Assembly (NCBI RefSeq): GCF_001936475.1
Contig: NZ_MSPQ01000002.1
Span: forward strand, 186,001 to 250,000
Source of the DNA: Algoriphagus marinus
GTDB lineage: Bacteria; Bacteroidota; Bacteroidia; Cytophagales; Cyclobacteriaceae
DNA: 64,000 nucleotides
Direction of reading: 5' to 3'
This document shows positions 44,943-54,589 of this stretch, one piece after another. Position numbers and translations under genes: made by a program. The notes under the pieces are model-generated. The model was not told where the DNA came from. It did no database searches and worked only from the letters and a program-made list of their open reading frames with translations. The number at the start of each line of letters is the position of its first letter. Positions within the stretch are counted from its first letter, which is position 1.

Positions 44943-45668
44943 ATGAAAGTATTCCAAGTCATTTATACGGTCTATTCAGTCTCGATTTTTATTCTATTAA
45001 TGCTTTTACTAAGTGTTTTTATAGTAGTACCGATATTAATAAGCGACCGAGGCGACAAGATTTCGTTTTTTTTTATCAGACTCTGGGCAGGGATATGGTC
45101 ATTTCTTTCAGGTATTAGATACGAAGTTCACGGTTTGGAATACATTGATAAAAGTCGTCCCTATATCTATATTTTTAATCACCGATCATTTCTTGATGCA
45201 CCAGTGATCCCCATGTCGATTCCGCAGGAATTAAGGGCTTTGGGAAAAAAAGAACTTTCAAAGATTCCCGTATTTGGTTACGTCGTTGGAAAGTTTGCCA
45301 TTTGGGTGGATCGCACCTCCACCGAATCCAGAAGAGAAAGCGTGGCCAGATTGATCAAACTATTGGAAAATGGAAAATCAGTTGTCGTCGCTCCCGAGGG
45401 AACACGTAATAACACTTCTTCAACCCTACTTCCTTTCCAGAAAGGAGCATTTCGGCTTTCCATAGAGACCAGAATCCCCATCCTTCCTATGGCAGTCCTC
45501 GGTGCTGACAAAATCATGAAAAGAGGCTCCCTTCTCCTAAGTCCTGGAAAAGTCCGAATCTATTTTTCAAAAGCCATGACCCCTCCTATTCAATCTGAAA
45601 ATGCAGTAAGTGAGTTTTGCGAAAAAGTTAGAGACAGAGTTGAAGCAATGATTCTTACAAATGAGTAA
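44943..45668 (+). CDS. plsC: 1-acyl-sn-glycerol-3-phosphate acyltransferase
   Basis: The 241-residue protein has an N-terminal membrane anchor (VSIFILLMLLLSVFIVVPIL), the catalytic NHRSFLDAP (HX4D) and the glycerophosphate-binding EGTRNNTSS motif, plus PILPMAVLGADK. It makes phosphatidic acid from lysophosphatidic acid at the inner membrane. It converges with the gene at 45655-46317, overlapping by 14 bases tail to tail. Confidence 0.92.
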   Translation: MKVFQVIYTVYSVSIFILLMLLLSVFIVVPILISDRGDKISFFFIRLWAGIWSFLSGIRYEVHGLEYIDKSRPYIYIFNHRSFLDAPVIPMSIPQELRALGKKELSKIPVFGYVVGKFAIWVDRTSTESRRESVARLIKLLENGKSVVVAPEGTRNNTSSTLLPFQKGAFRLSIETRIPILPMAVLGADKIMKRGSLLLSPGKVRIYFSKAMTPPIQSENAVSEFCEKVRDRVEAMILTNE

Positions 45669-46317
45669 TCGTTTTTTCGCCTTCTGACGATTCATCTACA
45701 GCATCCTTTGTCAATTGTTCGAAAAGAACATAGATCGCCAAGTAAGTGACAGGCACTGTAATCAATATTCCAATAATAAATGTCAATAGACCAGCAATAT
45801 TAAGGAGCAACAAAATCAAAACGAATCCAAAAAACTTCCACCAATTTGTGGTGACCAGTTTCCGGCTCATCTCCATCGAGGTCCAAAAGTCAAATCCTCC
45901 GAAAATCCCAAAAAGCATGGCAAACATATAACCGACAGCCAAATATATTCCCGGTAGTATAAGAGCAAAAATCCCCAATACTGTCAAAATCCCACTTATC
46001 AAATTGATAGTAACCACAAGAAGCCAATACTTGAAACCATCAAAATAATTTTGAAAATCGACGTATTCTTCCTGACTCAGGCGATTTGCTACCAAATAAA
46101 ATCCAGCAATTAAAGCCGGAGCTAACAGGATAGAATAAATGGAAACAAAATCCTCTAAGTAATAGGCGAAAAATGCCTGGGTAGCTCCAATAATAAACAT
46201 GAAACCAATATGAAAGGAAGCCCGGGCCTTGAATAGGACCCAGGCTGTTTGAAGAATTTCCTGAATATCAAAATCAACTCCGGTGTCGATGATTTGTTGA
46301 ATTTTCCGGGGATCCAT
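45655..46317 (-). CDS. Polytopic membrane protein, unknown function
   Basis: The 220-residue protein has about six membrane helices, including the Leu/Ile/Gly-rich pair LTVLGIFALILPGIYLAVGY and LLNIAGLLTFIIGILITVPV. The pattern is that of DUF975/YciC-like glycerol-channel-like proteins of unknown role. It has no signal or catalytic motif. It follows the cystathionine synthase gene after nine bases, so the two probably form an operon. Confidence 0.65.
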   Translation of the reverse strand: MDPRKIQQIIDTGVDFDIQEILQTAWVLFKARASFHIGFMFIIGATQAFFAYYLEDFVSIYSILLAPALIAGFYLVANRLSQEEYVDFQNYFDGFKYWLLVVTINLISGILTVLGIFALILPGIYLAVGYMFAMLFGIFGGFDFWTSMEMSRKLVTTNWWKFFGFVLILLLLNIAGLLTFIIGILITVPVTYLAIYVLFEQLTKDAVDESSEGEKTITHL

Positions 46318-46326
46318 TTTGGTTGA

Positions 46327-47694
46327 TTATTTGGTAAAGGCCTCTAAAATATCATGTTTGGTAATGATATGCACTTGGTTAGTAGCGTCACGAACCAAAA
46401 CTGCTTTTTCCTTTTCTACCATAGACGATAGCACATCCAAAGTGCTATCCAAAGCCACGAATTTCATCGAATCTTCCATCACATCAGACACATGAGCATC
46501 CTTAAGTGTTGGATTTTCGATGATTCTAGCCAACAATTTATTATCGGTCAAGCTACCCACGACCTCTCCATTTTCCAAAACAGGAATCTGGGATACACTG
46601 GTTTTATTCATCAGGCCGATTGCCTCTTTCACAGAATCAGACTTCTGAGTAGAAACCAAAGTATAGCTTCCATTCCGCTGTGCAATAATATCTCTTGCTG
46701 TGGAATAAGTCCTGTTTTCTAAGAATCCATGATTTCGCATCCACTCGTCATTATAGACCTTTCCTAAATAGCGAGTTCCGTGATCTGGTAAGATAATGAC
46801 CATTTGATCGCCTTCTTCCAGGTTTTCCTTAGCCCATTCCAAAGCGCCGTGAACTGCGGATCCACAAGACCAGCCTACAAACAGCCCTTCTTCTTTGGCC
46901 AAGCGACGTGTCATCACTGCAGCATCTTTATCAGTCACTTTGACGAAATGATCAATCATATCAAAGTTGACATTCTTCGGTAGAATATCTTCCCCTATAC
47001 CTTCAGTCAAATAAGGGTAAACTTCCTTTTCATCAAAAATGCCTGTCTCTTTGTATTTCTTGAAAACCGACCCATAGGTATCAATTCCCACGGTTACAAC
47101 ATTTGGATTTTGCTCTTTCAAATACATCGCTGTACCGCACATAGATCCACCGGTACCTACACCAGCTGCATAATGGGTGATTTTTCCGTCAGTATCATTC
47201 CATATTTCCGGACCTGTGGTCTCATAGTGAGCCGCAGTATTGGACATATTATCATACTGATTTGGATAAAATGAATTCGGGATATCGGCATTCAGTTTAC
47301 GGGCCACTGAATAGTAAGATCTTGGATCTTCAGGAGAAACGTTTGTTGGGCAAACGATCACTTCTGCTCCAACAGCTTTTAGAATGTCTATTTTCTCCTT
47401 GGACTGCTTATCAGCCATGGTGAAAATACACTTATAACCTTTGGCTACAGCTGCAAGCGCCAATCCCATCCCTGTATTTCCACTGGTTCCTTCGATGATT
47501 GTTCCTCCTGGCTTGAGCAAACCTGCTTTCTCAGCATCTTCTACCATTTTGATCGCCATACGATCTTTCATGGAGTTACCCGGATTGAAGTATTCTACTT
47601 TCACCAGGACTTCTCCTTGGATGTCTTTTGCAAGTTTATTGAGACGGATCATCGGGGTATTTCCGATGGTTTCTATTATGGAATTGTAAATCAT
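46327..47694 (-). CDS. Cystathionine beta-synthase-like PLP enzyme with CBS pair
   Basis: The 455-residue protein has a type II PLP fold: the lysine in NSMKDRMAIKM (residue about 42), phosphate-binding EGTSGNTGMGLAL and substrate loop GTGGSMCGTAMYL. Two CBS domains form the C-terminal 120 residues. Cysteine synthases lack these, so cystathionine beta-synthase is the better call, although cysteine-forming activity is possible. A -7 type TAATTTTG lies 22 bases upstream on the minus strand. Confidence 0.88.
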   Translation of the reverse strand: MIYNSIIETIGNTPMIRLNKLAKDIQGEVLVKVEYFNPGNSMKDRMAIKMVEDAEKAGLLKPGGTIIEGTSGNTGMGLALAAVAKGYKCIFTMADKQSKEKIDILKAVGAEVIVCPTNVSPEDPRSYYSVARKLNADIPNSFYPNQYDNMSNTAAHYETTGPEIWNDTDGKITHYAAGVGTGGSMCGTAMYLKEQNPNVVTVGIDTYGSVFKKYKETGIFDEKEVYPYLTEGIGEDILPKNVNFDMIDHFVKVTDKDAAVMTRRLAKEEGLFVGWSCGSAVHGALEWAKENLEEGDQMVIILPDHGTRYLGKVYNDEWMRNHGFLENRTYSTARDIIAQRNGSYTLVSTQKSDSVKEAIGLMNKTSVSQIPVLENGEVVGSLTDNKLLARIIENPTLKDAHVSDVMEDSMKFVALDSTLDVLSSMVEKEKAVLVRDATNQVHIITKHDILEAFTK

Positions 47695-47782
47695 AGTCAG
47701 TTACATTTGGTAGGCCAAAATTACAGGATTTTTTTAGGGTACTGGAATTCTATTCGTTTAAAACAAAATAAAATTCGGCACA

Positions 47783-49417
47783 CTAGATTTCCTTAAACTC
47801 AAGTCGCTTCAGAATATCCAATGTCACATGGATCAGAATAAGGGCGATAAATGTCATTCCAACCGATAAGGTCAAAAGCGCCCACACAAACTGTTTGCTA
47901 ATCACAAAAGCGATAATCGAAGCTACTCCAGCAGGAACCAATCCGAAAAGCAAAATCCCTCCAATCATTAATGGTTTGATCAGCACTCGATCCCAACCTT
48001 CATCCAATCCGATCTGAGGAATCAGATTGATGCCGAGACCTGTAAGGTAAAATGCCAAAATCCCGATCAGGAAACTTGGAATCACCAGCCAATCCAATCC
48101 TGCAATAAACACTGTCGGCACAATCAAAACGGTACAAAAGAGAAGGATCTGCACCAAGTCCAACTTGATCATGTTCCAAAATTTAGAACTCCAACTGGCA
48201 GGTACCAGGTAGAAAAATGGCTTTTTCAAATCTCCAATATTCGCCCTTCCCGTGCCCGCAAGGAAATAAATCAAGATCAGGATAATCAAATAGACATAAA
48301 TCACAATGTGCGAAAACCAATCAAACAAAGAGAGGATCGCAAACAGGATTCCCAAGCCAGCCAAAATCAAGGAATAAATTCCAAACAAAGGATGAAAATC
48401 CTGTCTTGATGCATGGATGTAATTTCTCCAATAGAAAGCCTTTGCTCCTGGCCCAAAATCCGGCAAAGCCAATTTCTTCTTCGAGTTAAGGCTAAAATTT
48501 GCTTCGCTTTGTTCCTTTTTCCCCCTTACTTTTTCGAGCTTTTCTTCATTGGATTTGGTCGCTTCCAAAACATCCTCATAATAATAGCCTGAAAACTGAA
48601 TCACCAACTTTAACACCACAAAGTAGGACAGTCCATAGAGCACCACAAAAGCAGAGGAGAGAATCCAATTGCTATGCACCCAAAAAGACATGATCCCTCT
48701 ACTCCAACCTACTATTGGGAAGAAATCAAACCAAGGCGAGCCAATCCAGGAAAACATTCCCTGCCAAAATTTATCCGCCATTAAACCTGGAATCAAAATC
48801 ATCGCACTTAGTAAAATCGCTAGAATGATGACTCCATTTTTGATATACTCCATGACACCAAATCGGGTATGCAGTGTATAAACCAAAAACCGAATTGGCT
48901 GAATCATAAACAGGAAGAACCCCAATCCAAGAATGGTGAAAAACAGATTTCCGAAACTCAGTTCAAATTTATCCGCTATTTGACTTATCCCATAAAATGT
49001 AAATAAGATGGCACCACCTAAAGAAGGTAGAATCGATCTCCCCATATAATAAATAAGGAGGTTTTCAGGTTTCACAGGTGCTGTAAACAGCAGATTCACA
49101 TCAGCCATTTTGAAAAAACTGACGTTCTTTTTGGTAGCACGAAAAAGCTGATAAATCAGTAATGAAAGAGCCAGAATGGTCACTCCTCCCACAATATTTT
49201 GCCCAGCAAAATTCACCTCGGGTATTGCATTAGGATCAAATTCTGGAATCTGTTGTGTAGAATCTTCCCGATTCCCCAATCGAAGCCAATACATAAAAGC
49301 AAAATACCCGACTATTGCTACATAAGGTAAAAGCCTCAGTGGGTTTTTCAGAATGAGCTTTATATTATTAAGAAGGATCAGCAGATCCTTCCTCAGAAGA
49401 AGTTTGATCTCACGCAT
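47783..49417 (-). CDS. ABC-2-like exporter permease
   Basis: The 544-residue protein has about twelve membrane helices in two halves, with a soluble linker near residues 290-330 (KSNEEKLEKVRGKKEQSE). The arrangement fits the putative ABC exporter family PF16962. Its start overlaps the ATPase gene by eight bases, so together they form a complete two-gene exporter. The substrate is unknown. Confidence 0.8.
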   Translation of the reverse strand: MREIKLLLRKDLLILLNNIKLILKNPLRLLPYVAIVGYFAFMYWLRLGNREDSTQQIPEFDPNAIPEVNFAGQNIVGGVTILALSLLIYQLFRATKKNVSFFKMADVNLLFTAPVKPENLLIYYMGRSILPSLGGAILFTFYGISQIADKFELSFGNLFFTILGLGFFLFMIQPIRFLVYTLHTRFGVMEYIKNGVIILAILLSAMILIPGLMADKFWQGMFSWIGSPWFDFFPIVGWSRGIMSFWVHSNWILSSAFVVLYGLSYFVVLKLVIQFSGYYYEDVLEATKSNEEKLEKVRGKKEQSEANFSLNSKKKLALPDFGPGAKAFYWRNYIHASRQDFHPLFGIYSLILAGLGILFAILSLFDWFSHIVIYVYLIILILIYFLAGTGRANIGDLKKPFFYLVPASWSSKFWNMIKLDLVQILLFCTVLIVPTVFIAGLDWLVIPSFLIGILAFYLTGLGINLIPQIGLDEGWDRVLIKPLMIGGILLFGLVPAGVASIIAFVISKQFVWALLTLSVGMTFIALILIHVTLDILKRLEFKEI

Positions 49418-50126
49418 CTTTGGTCAATTCTAAAAACAGGTCCTCCAGAGAAGTTCCTTCGCCTTGCAAAGCTTGTTGTTTCAAATTTGAGATTGAATCA
49501 TTTCCAATGATTCGGCCATCTTTCAAGATCATTATCCGGTCTGCAATACTCTCTACGCTATCAATCAGGTGAGTACTCACAAGGATTGTCTTTCCTTGGT
49601 TTTTCAATTCCCTAAAAACCTGTCTTGTGTTTTTGATCGCCTTGGGATCCAGACCAATCATGGGCTCATCAAAGAAGAGTACCTGAGGATCTGGCAATAG
49701 GGCGCAGCAAATGGATACTTTTTGCCGCATGCCTTTGGAAAGGTCTCTCCCGAGTTTTTCTGCTTTATCATCCAGTTCAAAAAGATCCAGTAAATCATCT
49801 CCCTTTTTCTTCCAATCCTTCACATTATAAGCTTGCGCGATGAATTGAAGATGCTCTCGCACAGTCAAAAGATCATAGACATAAGGTGTCTCAGGGATAT
49901 AGCTAAAGAGCCGCTTTGCCTCAACGCTCAAATGATCATACCCACCTAGGGTAATTTCACCGGAAGTTTTTCGAAGAAGTCCAACGATACATTTCATCGT
50001 AGTACTTTTTCCAGCACCATTAGGTCCAAGAAGCCCGACTACCTCGCCACCTTGTAGTTCAAAAGAAATATCATCGACGGCATTTTGCTTGCCATACTTT
50101 TTAATGAGGTTATTTACGATCAGCAT
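49410..50126 (-). CDS. ABC exporter ATPase
   Basis: The 238-residue protein carries Walker A GPNGAGKSTTMK, signature DLSKGMRQKVSICCAL (a LSGGQ variant), Walker B VLFFDEPMIGLD and the switch HLIDSVESI. It is of the CcmA/ABC-2 type and partners the overlapping permease gene. It is the first gene of the pair. Confidence 0.92.
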   Translation of the reverse strand: MLIVNNLIKKYGKQNAVDDISFELQGGEVVGLLGPNGAGKSTTMKCIVGLLRKTSGEITLGGYDHLSVEAKRLFSYIPETPYVYDLLTVREHLQFIAQAYNVKDWKKKGDDLLDLFELDDKAEKLGRDLSKGMRQKVSICCALLPDPQVLFFDEPMIGLDPKAIKNTRQVFRELKNQGKTILVSTHLIDSVESIADRIMILKDGRIIGNDSISNLKQQALQGEGTSLEDLFLELTKDA

Positions 50127-50236
50127 AAAAAGGGATTTGAGCCTAAAACTACAGGAATGATCAATAGGTTACATGATTTTGGACTTCTTTTTGATAGATC
50201 AATCTTTTTAAAAAATAATTTAACTCAGAAATAACT

Positions 50237-50857
50237 ATGAAAAAGCTCTTAATTGCCATCCTCACTTTGGCTCTGGCACAAACTACTTTTGCGCAGCAAG
50301 CGGGTAGATTCCGTATGGGTATGGATCTTGGACCAGCAATTCCTCAGGGAGGGGGTATTGGTGCACTTGTAAACTTGGAACCAAAAGTCAATCTAAATAA
50401 TAAAATGAATGTAGGAATACGCTTTGGAGTGGCAGGTATAGCCAAAGATGTCACTTATTATGATTTTAATGAAGACTACGATGGCGAAGTTTCTGCAAAT
50501 GTTTCTGTTTCAGGAACCTTTGATTATTATTTCAATAATGGCAAAAGCAATGCAGCTCCATTCATCGGTGTAGGATATGGGTATTACGCATTAAGTAATT
50601 TGGATGTAGAAAATGGTGACTTTGATAATCCTGATGATATCGGAAACTTAGATGCAGACTTCAAATGGGCTCCAATGGTACGCGCCGGAGTAGAGTTAGG
50701 AAAATTCCGAATGGGTGCTGAATACAATTTTGTACCAAAAAGTGATCTCCAAAATACCTCTGGGCAAGTCATAGGGGAAGCTAGCAATCAGTATTTTGGA
50801 TTCACACTAGGATTTTATGTAGGAGGAGGGAAATGGAGAAATAATTCCAATTTCTAG
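50237..50857 (+). CDS. Outer-membrane beta-barrel protein
   Basis: The 206-residue protein has a signal peptide (MKKLLIAILTLALAQTTFAQ) and about eight strands with Gly/aromatic alternation (FIGVGYGYYAL, MRAGVELGKFRMGAEYNFVP-like, YFGFTLGFYVGGG). This is the opacity-like/OmpA barrel type. It is transcribed alone on the plus strand and ended by a strong terminator. The function is not evident. Confidence 0.75.
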   Translation: MKKLLIAILTLALAQTTFAQQAGRFRMGMDLGPAIPQGGGIGALVNLEPKVNLNNKMNVGIRFGVAGIAKDVTYYDFNEDYDGEVSANVSVSGTFDYYFNNGKSNAAPFIGVGYGYYALSNLDVENGDFDNPDDIGNLDADFKWAPMVRAGVELGKFRMGAEYNFVPKSDLQNTSGQVIGEASNQYFGFTLGFYVGGGKWRNNSNF

Positions 50858-50863
50858 AAAATG

Positions 50864-50908
50864 AAAAAGGATGTATGGATTATTCATTCTAATCCATACA
50901 TCCTTTTT
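50864..50908. terminator. Bidirectional terminator
   Basis: A 19-base perfect stem (AAAAAGGATGTATGGATTA with its complement) and a seven-base loop lie between the convergent barrel gene and pyrB. A- and T-runs flank both sides. Confidence 0.9.
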
Positions 50909-50936
50909 TTGGTTAGATGTGAATCACACAATCTTT

Positions 50937-51863
50937 CTATCCCTTGGCTCCGGCAAGCAAGTATAAAACCGCCATTCGGACTGCCACACCATTTTCTACT
51001 TGGTCAAGAATAATGGCTTGATCTGAATCTGCTACATCAGAGTTCAATTCCACTCCTCGGTTAATAGGGCCTGGATGCATAATCACAATTTCTTTATCCA
51101 GCTCAGAGAGTAGTTTTTTATTGATTCCGTAATAGAGTGAATATTCCCGAAGGCTTGGGAAATATTTGATTTGCTGCCGCTCCAATTGAATTCGAAGCAC
51201 GTTGGCAACGTCACACCATTGAAGTGCTTTTTTGACATCTAATTCGACTTTGACCCCAAGACTTTCAATGTATTTGGGAAGTAGTGTAATTGGTCCACAA
51301 ACCATCACTTCAGCACCTAATTTTTTCAAACAAAAGATATTCGATAGTGCTACTCTGGAGTGCAAAATATCTCCGATGATAGCGACTTTCTTCCCTGCTA
51401 CATCTCCAAATTTCTCCTTGATGGAATAGGCGTCCAAAAGGGCTTGCGTTGGATGCTCATGTGTTCCATCCCCGGCATTCACAATATTGGCTTTCACATT
51501 CCGTGAAAGAAAATGCGGCGCCCCTGGACTTGAATGACGCATCACCACCATATCGACTTTCATCGCAAGGATATTGTTCACCGTGTCTACAAGAGTTTCC
51601 CCCTTCTTTACCGAGGAGTTGCTTGAGGAAAAATTAACTACATCTGCAGAAAGTCTCTTTTCTGCCAATTCAAAAGATAATCGAGTCCGAGTTGAGTTTT
51701 CAAAAAAAACATTGGCGATGGTGATATCCCGTAGCGAAGGTACCTTCTTGATCGGACGGTTGATCACTTCTTTAAAGTTGGCCGCAGTCTCTAATATAAG
51801 ATGTATATCTCCCTCTGTGAGATTCTTGATTCCTAGTAAGTGTTTGGTGCTGAGCTGCGACAT
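50937..51863 (-). CDS. pyrB: Aspartate carbamoyltransferase catalytic subunit
   Basis: The 308-residue enzyme shows [19 protein letters not shown] (carbamoyl-phosphate binding), [24 protein letters not shown] and [11 protein letters not shown]. It forms carbamoyl aspartate in pyrimidine synthesis. It starts two bases after the pyrR stop. No pyrI regulatory subunit follows, in line with PyrR-type organisation. Confidence 0.96.
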   Translation of the reverse strand: MSQLSTKHLLGIKNLTEGDIHLILETAANFKEVINRPIKKVPSLRDITIANVFFENSTRTRLSFELAEKRLSADVVNFSSSNSSVKKGETLVDTVNNILAMKVDMVVMRHSSPGAPHFLSRNVKANIVNAGDGTHEHPTQALLDAYSIKEKFGDVAGKKVAIIGDILHSRVALSNIFCLKKLGAEVMVCGPITLLPKYIESLGVKVELDVKKALQWCDVANVLRIQLERQQIKYFPSLREYSLYYGINKKLLSELDKEIVIMHPGPINRGVELNSDVADSDQAIILDQVENGVAVRMAVLYLLAGAKG

Positions 51864-51865
51864 AA

Positions 51866-52414
51866 TTAGGCTTTAACTTTCTCTGTGATCCAAATCGCGT
51901 CTTTTTCAAAACCCTGATCAGCCCATTCTACTACTACATATTGGCTTTCTAGGGTATGAACTCTCACGCCATAATAATCTGGCATAATAGGATAGTCTCT
52001 GGTGAGTTTGCGATCTACCAAGACCATCAATTCTACTTTGGCAGGTCTACCAAAAGCAATCATTGCATCCATCGCCGCTCTTACTGATCTGCCTTTATAG
52101 AGCACATCATCGACAAGGATTACTTTTTTCGATTCCACCAAAAAATCTATTTTGGTTTCGTTGGCTTTCAAGGGAAAATCTCTCCTTCTGAAGTCATCTC
52201 TATGAAAAGTGGCATCAAGGTATCCTGAAGGAACTTTCTGTCCTGAGATTTCTTCCAGAAGTTTCACAATTTTATCCAACAAAATAGGTCCCCGAGGTTG
52301 CAAACCCAATAAAACGGTATTGTCAAAATTATCGTGATTTTCGATCAATTGGTGACAGAATCTTCTGAGTACGATCTCAATCTGTCCTTGGTCTAAGACT
52401 AGTCTTTTTTGCAT
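51866..52414 (-). CDS. pyrR: PyrR bifunctional regulator / uracil phosphoribosyltransferase
   Basis: The 182-residue protein has a type I PRTase fold with the PRPP loop [20 protein letters not shown] and [12 protein letters not shown]. PyrR senses UMP and PRPP and binds RNA in Firmicutes. No clear attenuator hairpin is visible upstream here, so the regulatory action in this organism is open. It is coupled to pyrB. Confidence 0.92.
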   Translation of the reverse strand: MQKRLVLDQGQIEIVLRRFCHQLIENHDNFDNTVLLGLQPRGPILLDKIVKLLEEISGQKVPSGYLDATFHRDDFRRRDFPLKANETKIDFLVESKKVILVDDVLYKGRSVRAAMDAMIAFGRPAKVELMVLVDRKLTRDYPIMPDYYGVRVHTLESQYVVVEWADQGFEKDAIWITEKVKA

Positions 52415-52447
52415 GGGGTAGATTTGCGGGTAAATATAAAAATAATT

Positions 52448-54070
52448 CTAGTCCGAAGGTCCTTCCGGCATATACAAATCACCATTGACCAAAACCTTGG
52501 TCAAAAAATAAACCTCTCTGGTATCCTGTCCACCCGAAGGTTTGAGGAATCTGATTTTTTGAGTTCCGCTAAGTAAGTAATATCGATCGTACCAATGCAC
52601 CAGCCGAAGACTTGAAGGATTCGTCTCTACAATTCGCTCATTTTCGTCAGGAAGTTCGAGTTCAAAATCTAGATGTTCAAAAACTTTCTCTCCATTTTTA
52701 AAATAGCTGAGCTTGATCGTCTGGTCACGCACATACATATGATAATACTCATCTCCCACTACTGCTACTTCTCCAAATGCTTCTGGGTAAGTAGTGATCA
52801 ATCCATCATAGGTTGCCGCATTGTCCCAAATTACCTGTCCTGTTTTTGCAATTTTCGAAAAATGGGCTGAGACATATTGATATTCTGGAACTACTTGATA
52901 GATCGTGGGAGGACGAGAACCTCCATTTGAGGTAATAAAATCCCTAACATTGGGGTCATAGCCAGTTCGATTCCATCCATTGTTTCGGTAACCGGATGTA
53001 GGGGAATAAAGGCTACTCGACCCTCTGGAATTGTTAATCGAGAATTGATCAAAATAGATATAATAGGCGTCAGGAGTTTGCTGAATATCTCTGATTGCAT
53101 AGTAGTTTCGAATAGAAGGGATTTTTCCTTTTCCCAAATTTTTCTCCACTTCTATAGCCTTCCTTTCTTTTGGTTTTTCGCCTAAGTAATTATAAAAATT
53201 AGGGAAATCTGCTAAGGTGTAAAGTTTGAATTCATACTCGCCAAACTCATTAATTTCCATAATATACATCCCTTGGTATGAATCACTTCGATCTCTTCCA
53301 AAAGCACCAATCATAGCCGATTGATAATCTGATTTTTGAACCAAAAGAGCATCCATTATCTCTTGACCCTCATCTCCAAAATTATCCACCTTAATCTCAC
53401 GAATCAGATTCCCGAAAAAATCATAGGTATTAATACTGACTTCCCGCTCTCGATAGGGTGTTTTTCTACTCAAGACCACTTCCATTGCTTGGAGTTCAGG
53501 TAATTTTTTGATTTGTAGAATTTGAGTATCATTATTATATATACCCTGCACGGTGTACAAATCTTTATTATCCAAATCGTAAATCTGTATCACTGGGCGC
53601 CCATCCGTATTTCCCAAAAAAAGCACCTTTCTGTTGACTACGAGAAATTCGATTAAATCCATTTCCAGAAGATTATCAGCACTAAATTCAAATCCCTTTT
53701 GGGTCTCCAAATCAATGTTTAGGATGTATTTTTCTGAGCTTAAGGAATATCCTTTTTGAAATAGCACAAAAAGCTGATTGCCATCTGTATCAAACCCTAG
53801 CATATCAAAACCCTCTTTCACGGGAAATTCAACCAAGCCATCCTTGGTATTTAGCTTGAAATCTGAAACAAAATATTGGAAGACCCGCTTAAAACTCAGG
53901 GATTTTTCAGGAATGGTGCGAAAAGAAACAATTCCATCGGGTAAAGGGCTCATCTGAAAACCAGGATCATATAAATCAGATTCGATTTCAAATCGATTGA
54001 CAAATTTTACCTGAGCATTTACCTGAACTGAAACCGAGCATAAAATCAAAAAAACTATCAATCTAATCAT
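52448..54070 (-). CDS. Secreted propeller-like protein, unknown function
   Basis: From ATG 54070 the product has 540 residues; a GTG two codons up is less likely. The ATG overlaps the EVE gene stop (ATGA). A signal peptide (MIRLIVFLILCSVSVQVNAQ) precedes a repeated pattern of short strands (YILNIDLETQKG, VIQIYDLDNKDL, INTYDFFGNLIREI), suggestive of a beta-propeller. A Ser/Asn/Gly/Tyr-rich stretch lies near residue 355. I do not recognise a family. It lies upstream of pyrR but has no evident pyrimidine link. Confidence 0.65.
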   Translation of the reverse strand: MIRLIVFLILCSVSVQVNAQVKFVNRFEIESDLYDPGFQMSPLPDGIVSFRTIPEKSLSFKRVFQYFVSDFKLNTKDGLVEFPVKEGFDMLGFDTDGNQLFVLFQKGYSLSSEKYILNIDLETQKGFEFSADNLLEMDLIEFLVVNRKVLFLGNTDGRPVIQIYDLDNKDLYTVQGIYNNDTQILQIKKLPELQAMEVVLSRKTPYREREVSINTYDFFGNLIREIKVDNFGDEGQEIMDALLVQKSDYQSAMIGAFGRDRSDSYQGMYIMEINEFGEYEFKLYTLADFPNFYNYLGEKPKERKAIEVEKNLGKGKIPSIRNYYAIRDIQQTPDAYYIYFDQFSINNSRGSSSLYSPTSGYRNNGWNRTGYDPNVRDFITSNGGSRPPTIYQVVPEYQYVSAHFSKIAKTGQVIWDNAATYDGLITTYPEAFGEVAVVGDEYYHMYVRDQTIKLSYFKNGEKVFEHLDFELELPDENERIVETNPSSLRLVHWYDRYYLLSGTQKIRFLKPSGGQDTREVYFLTKVLVNGDLYMPEGPSD

Positions 54071-54465
54071 ATGCACATTTTTTGAATTGTGTCAAATTCG
54101 ACCTTTGTCAAGGACATGACAGACAATCTGCTTTGCTTGATTAGCAACATCTCAGAAAGCAAATCCTCTGATTTTATTTGGCTCAAAGTGATTGGTTTTT
54201 TCAACTTTTTCTTCTCCTTAATTTTTACAGCCACCCAATCCGAATCCTTTGGGTCAGGAAATGCTTCCTCAGAAACCTCGGCCACTCCAACGATTGCTTT
54301 TTCTTTTCCGCTATGATAAAAATAAACCAAATCCCCCTTCTTCATTTCACGTAGAAAATTTCTTGCCTGGTAGTTACGTACCCCATCCCAGACATCTTCG
54401 CCTTTTGCCACCAAATCATCCCATGAATAGGAGCCCGGTTCGGATTTTACTAACCAATAGTTCAT
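54067..54465 (-). CDS. EVE domain protein
   Basis: The 132-residue protein begins MNYWLVKSEPGSYSWDDLV and shows WDGVRNYQARNFLREMKKGD and VYFYHSGKEKAIVGVAEV, the signature of the EVE fold, related to PUA/YTH domains that bind modified nucleotides in DNA or RNA. Its position is the first of a short operon with the secreted protein and pyrR-pyrB. The bound modified base is unknown. Confidence 0.92.
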   Translation of the reverse strand: MNYWLVKSEPGSYSWDDLVAKGEDVWDGVRNYQARNFLREMKKGDLVYFYHSGKEKAIVGVAEVSEEAFPDPKDSDWVAVKIKEKKKLKKPITLSQIKSEDLLSEMLLIKQSRLSVMSLTKVEFDTIQKMCI

Positions 54466-54589
54466 TTGATATTTTTTGAATTTAGGTTTCGGGAAATCTT
54501 TGATTTCAATTTTAAGTTAAAGCTTAGTAGCCTAAATTGAAACACTATTTCAAGACATTTGTCTAATTGACTAACGAATTTTAAATATT

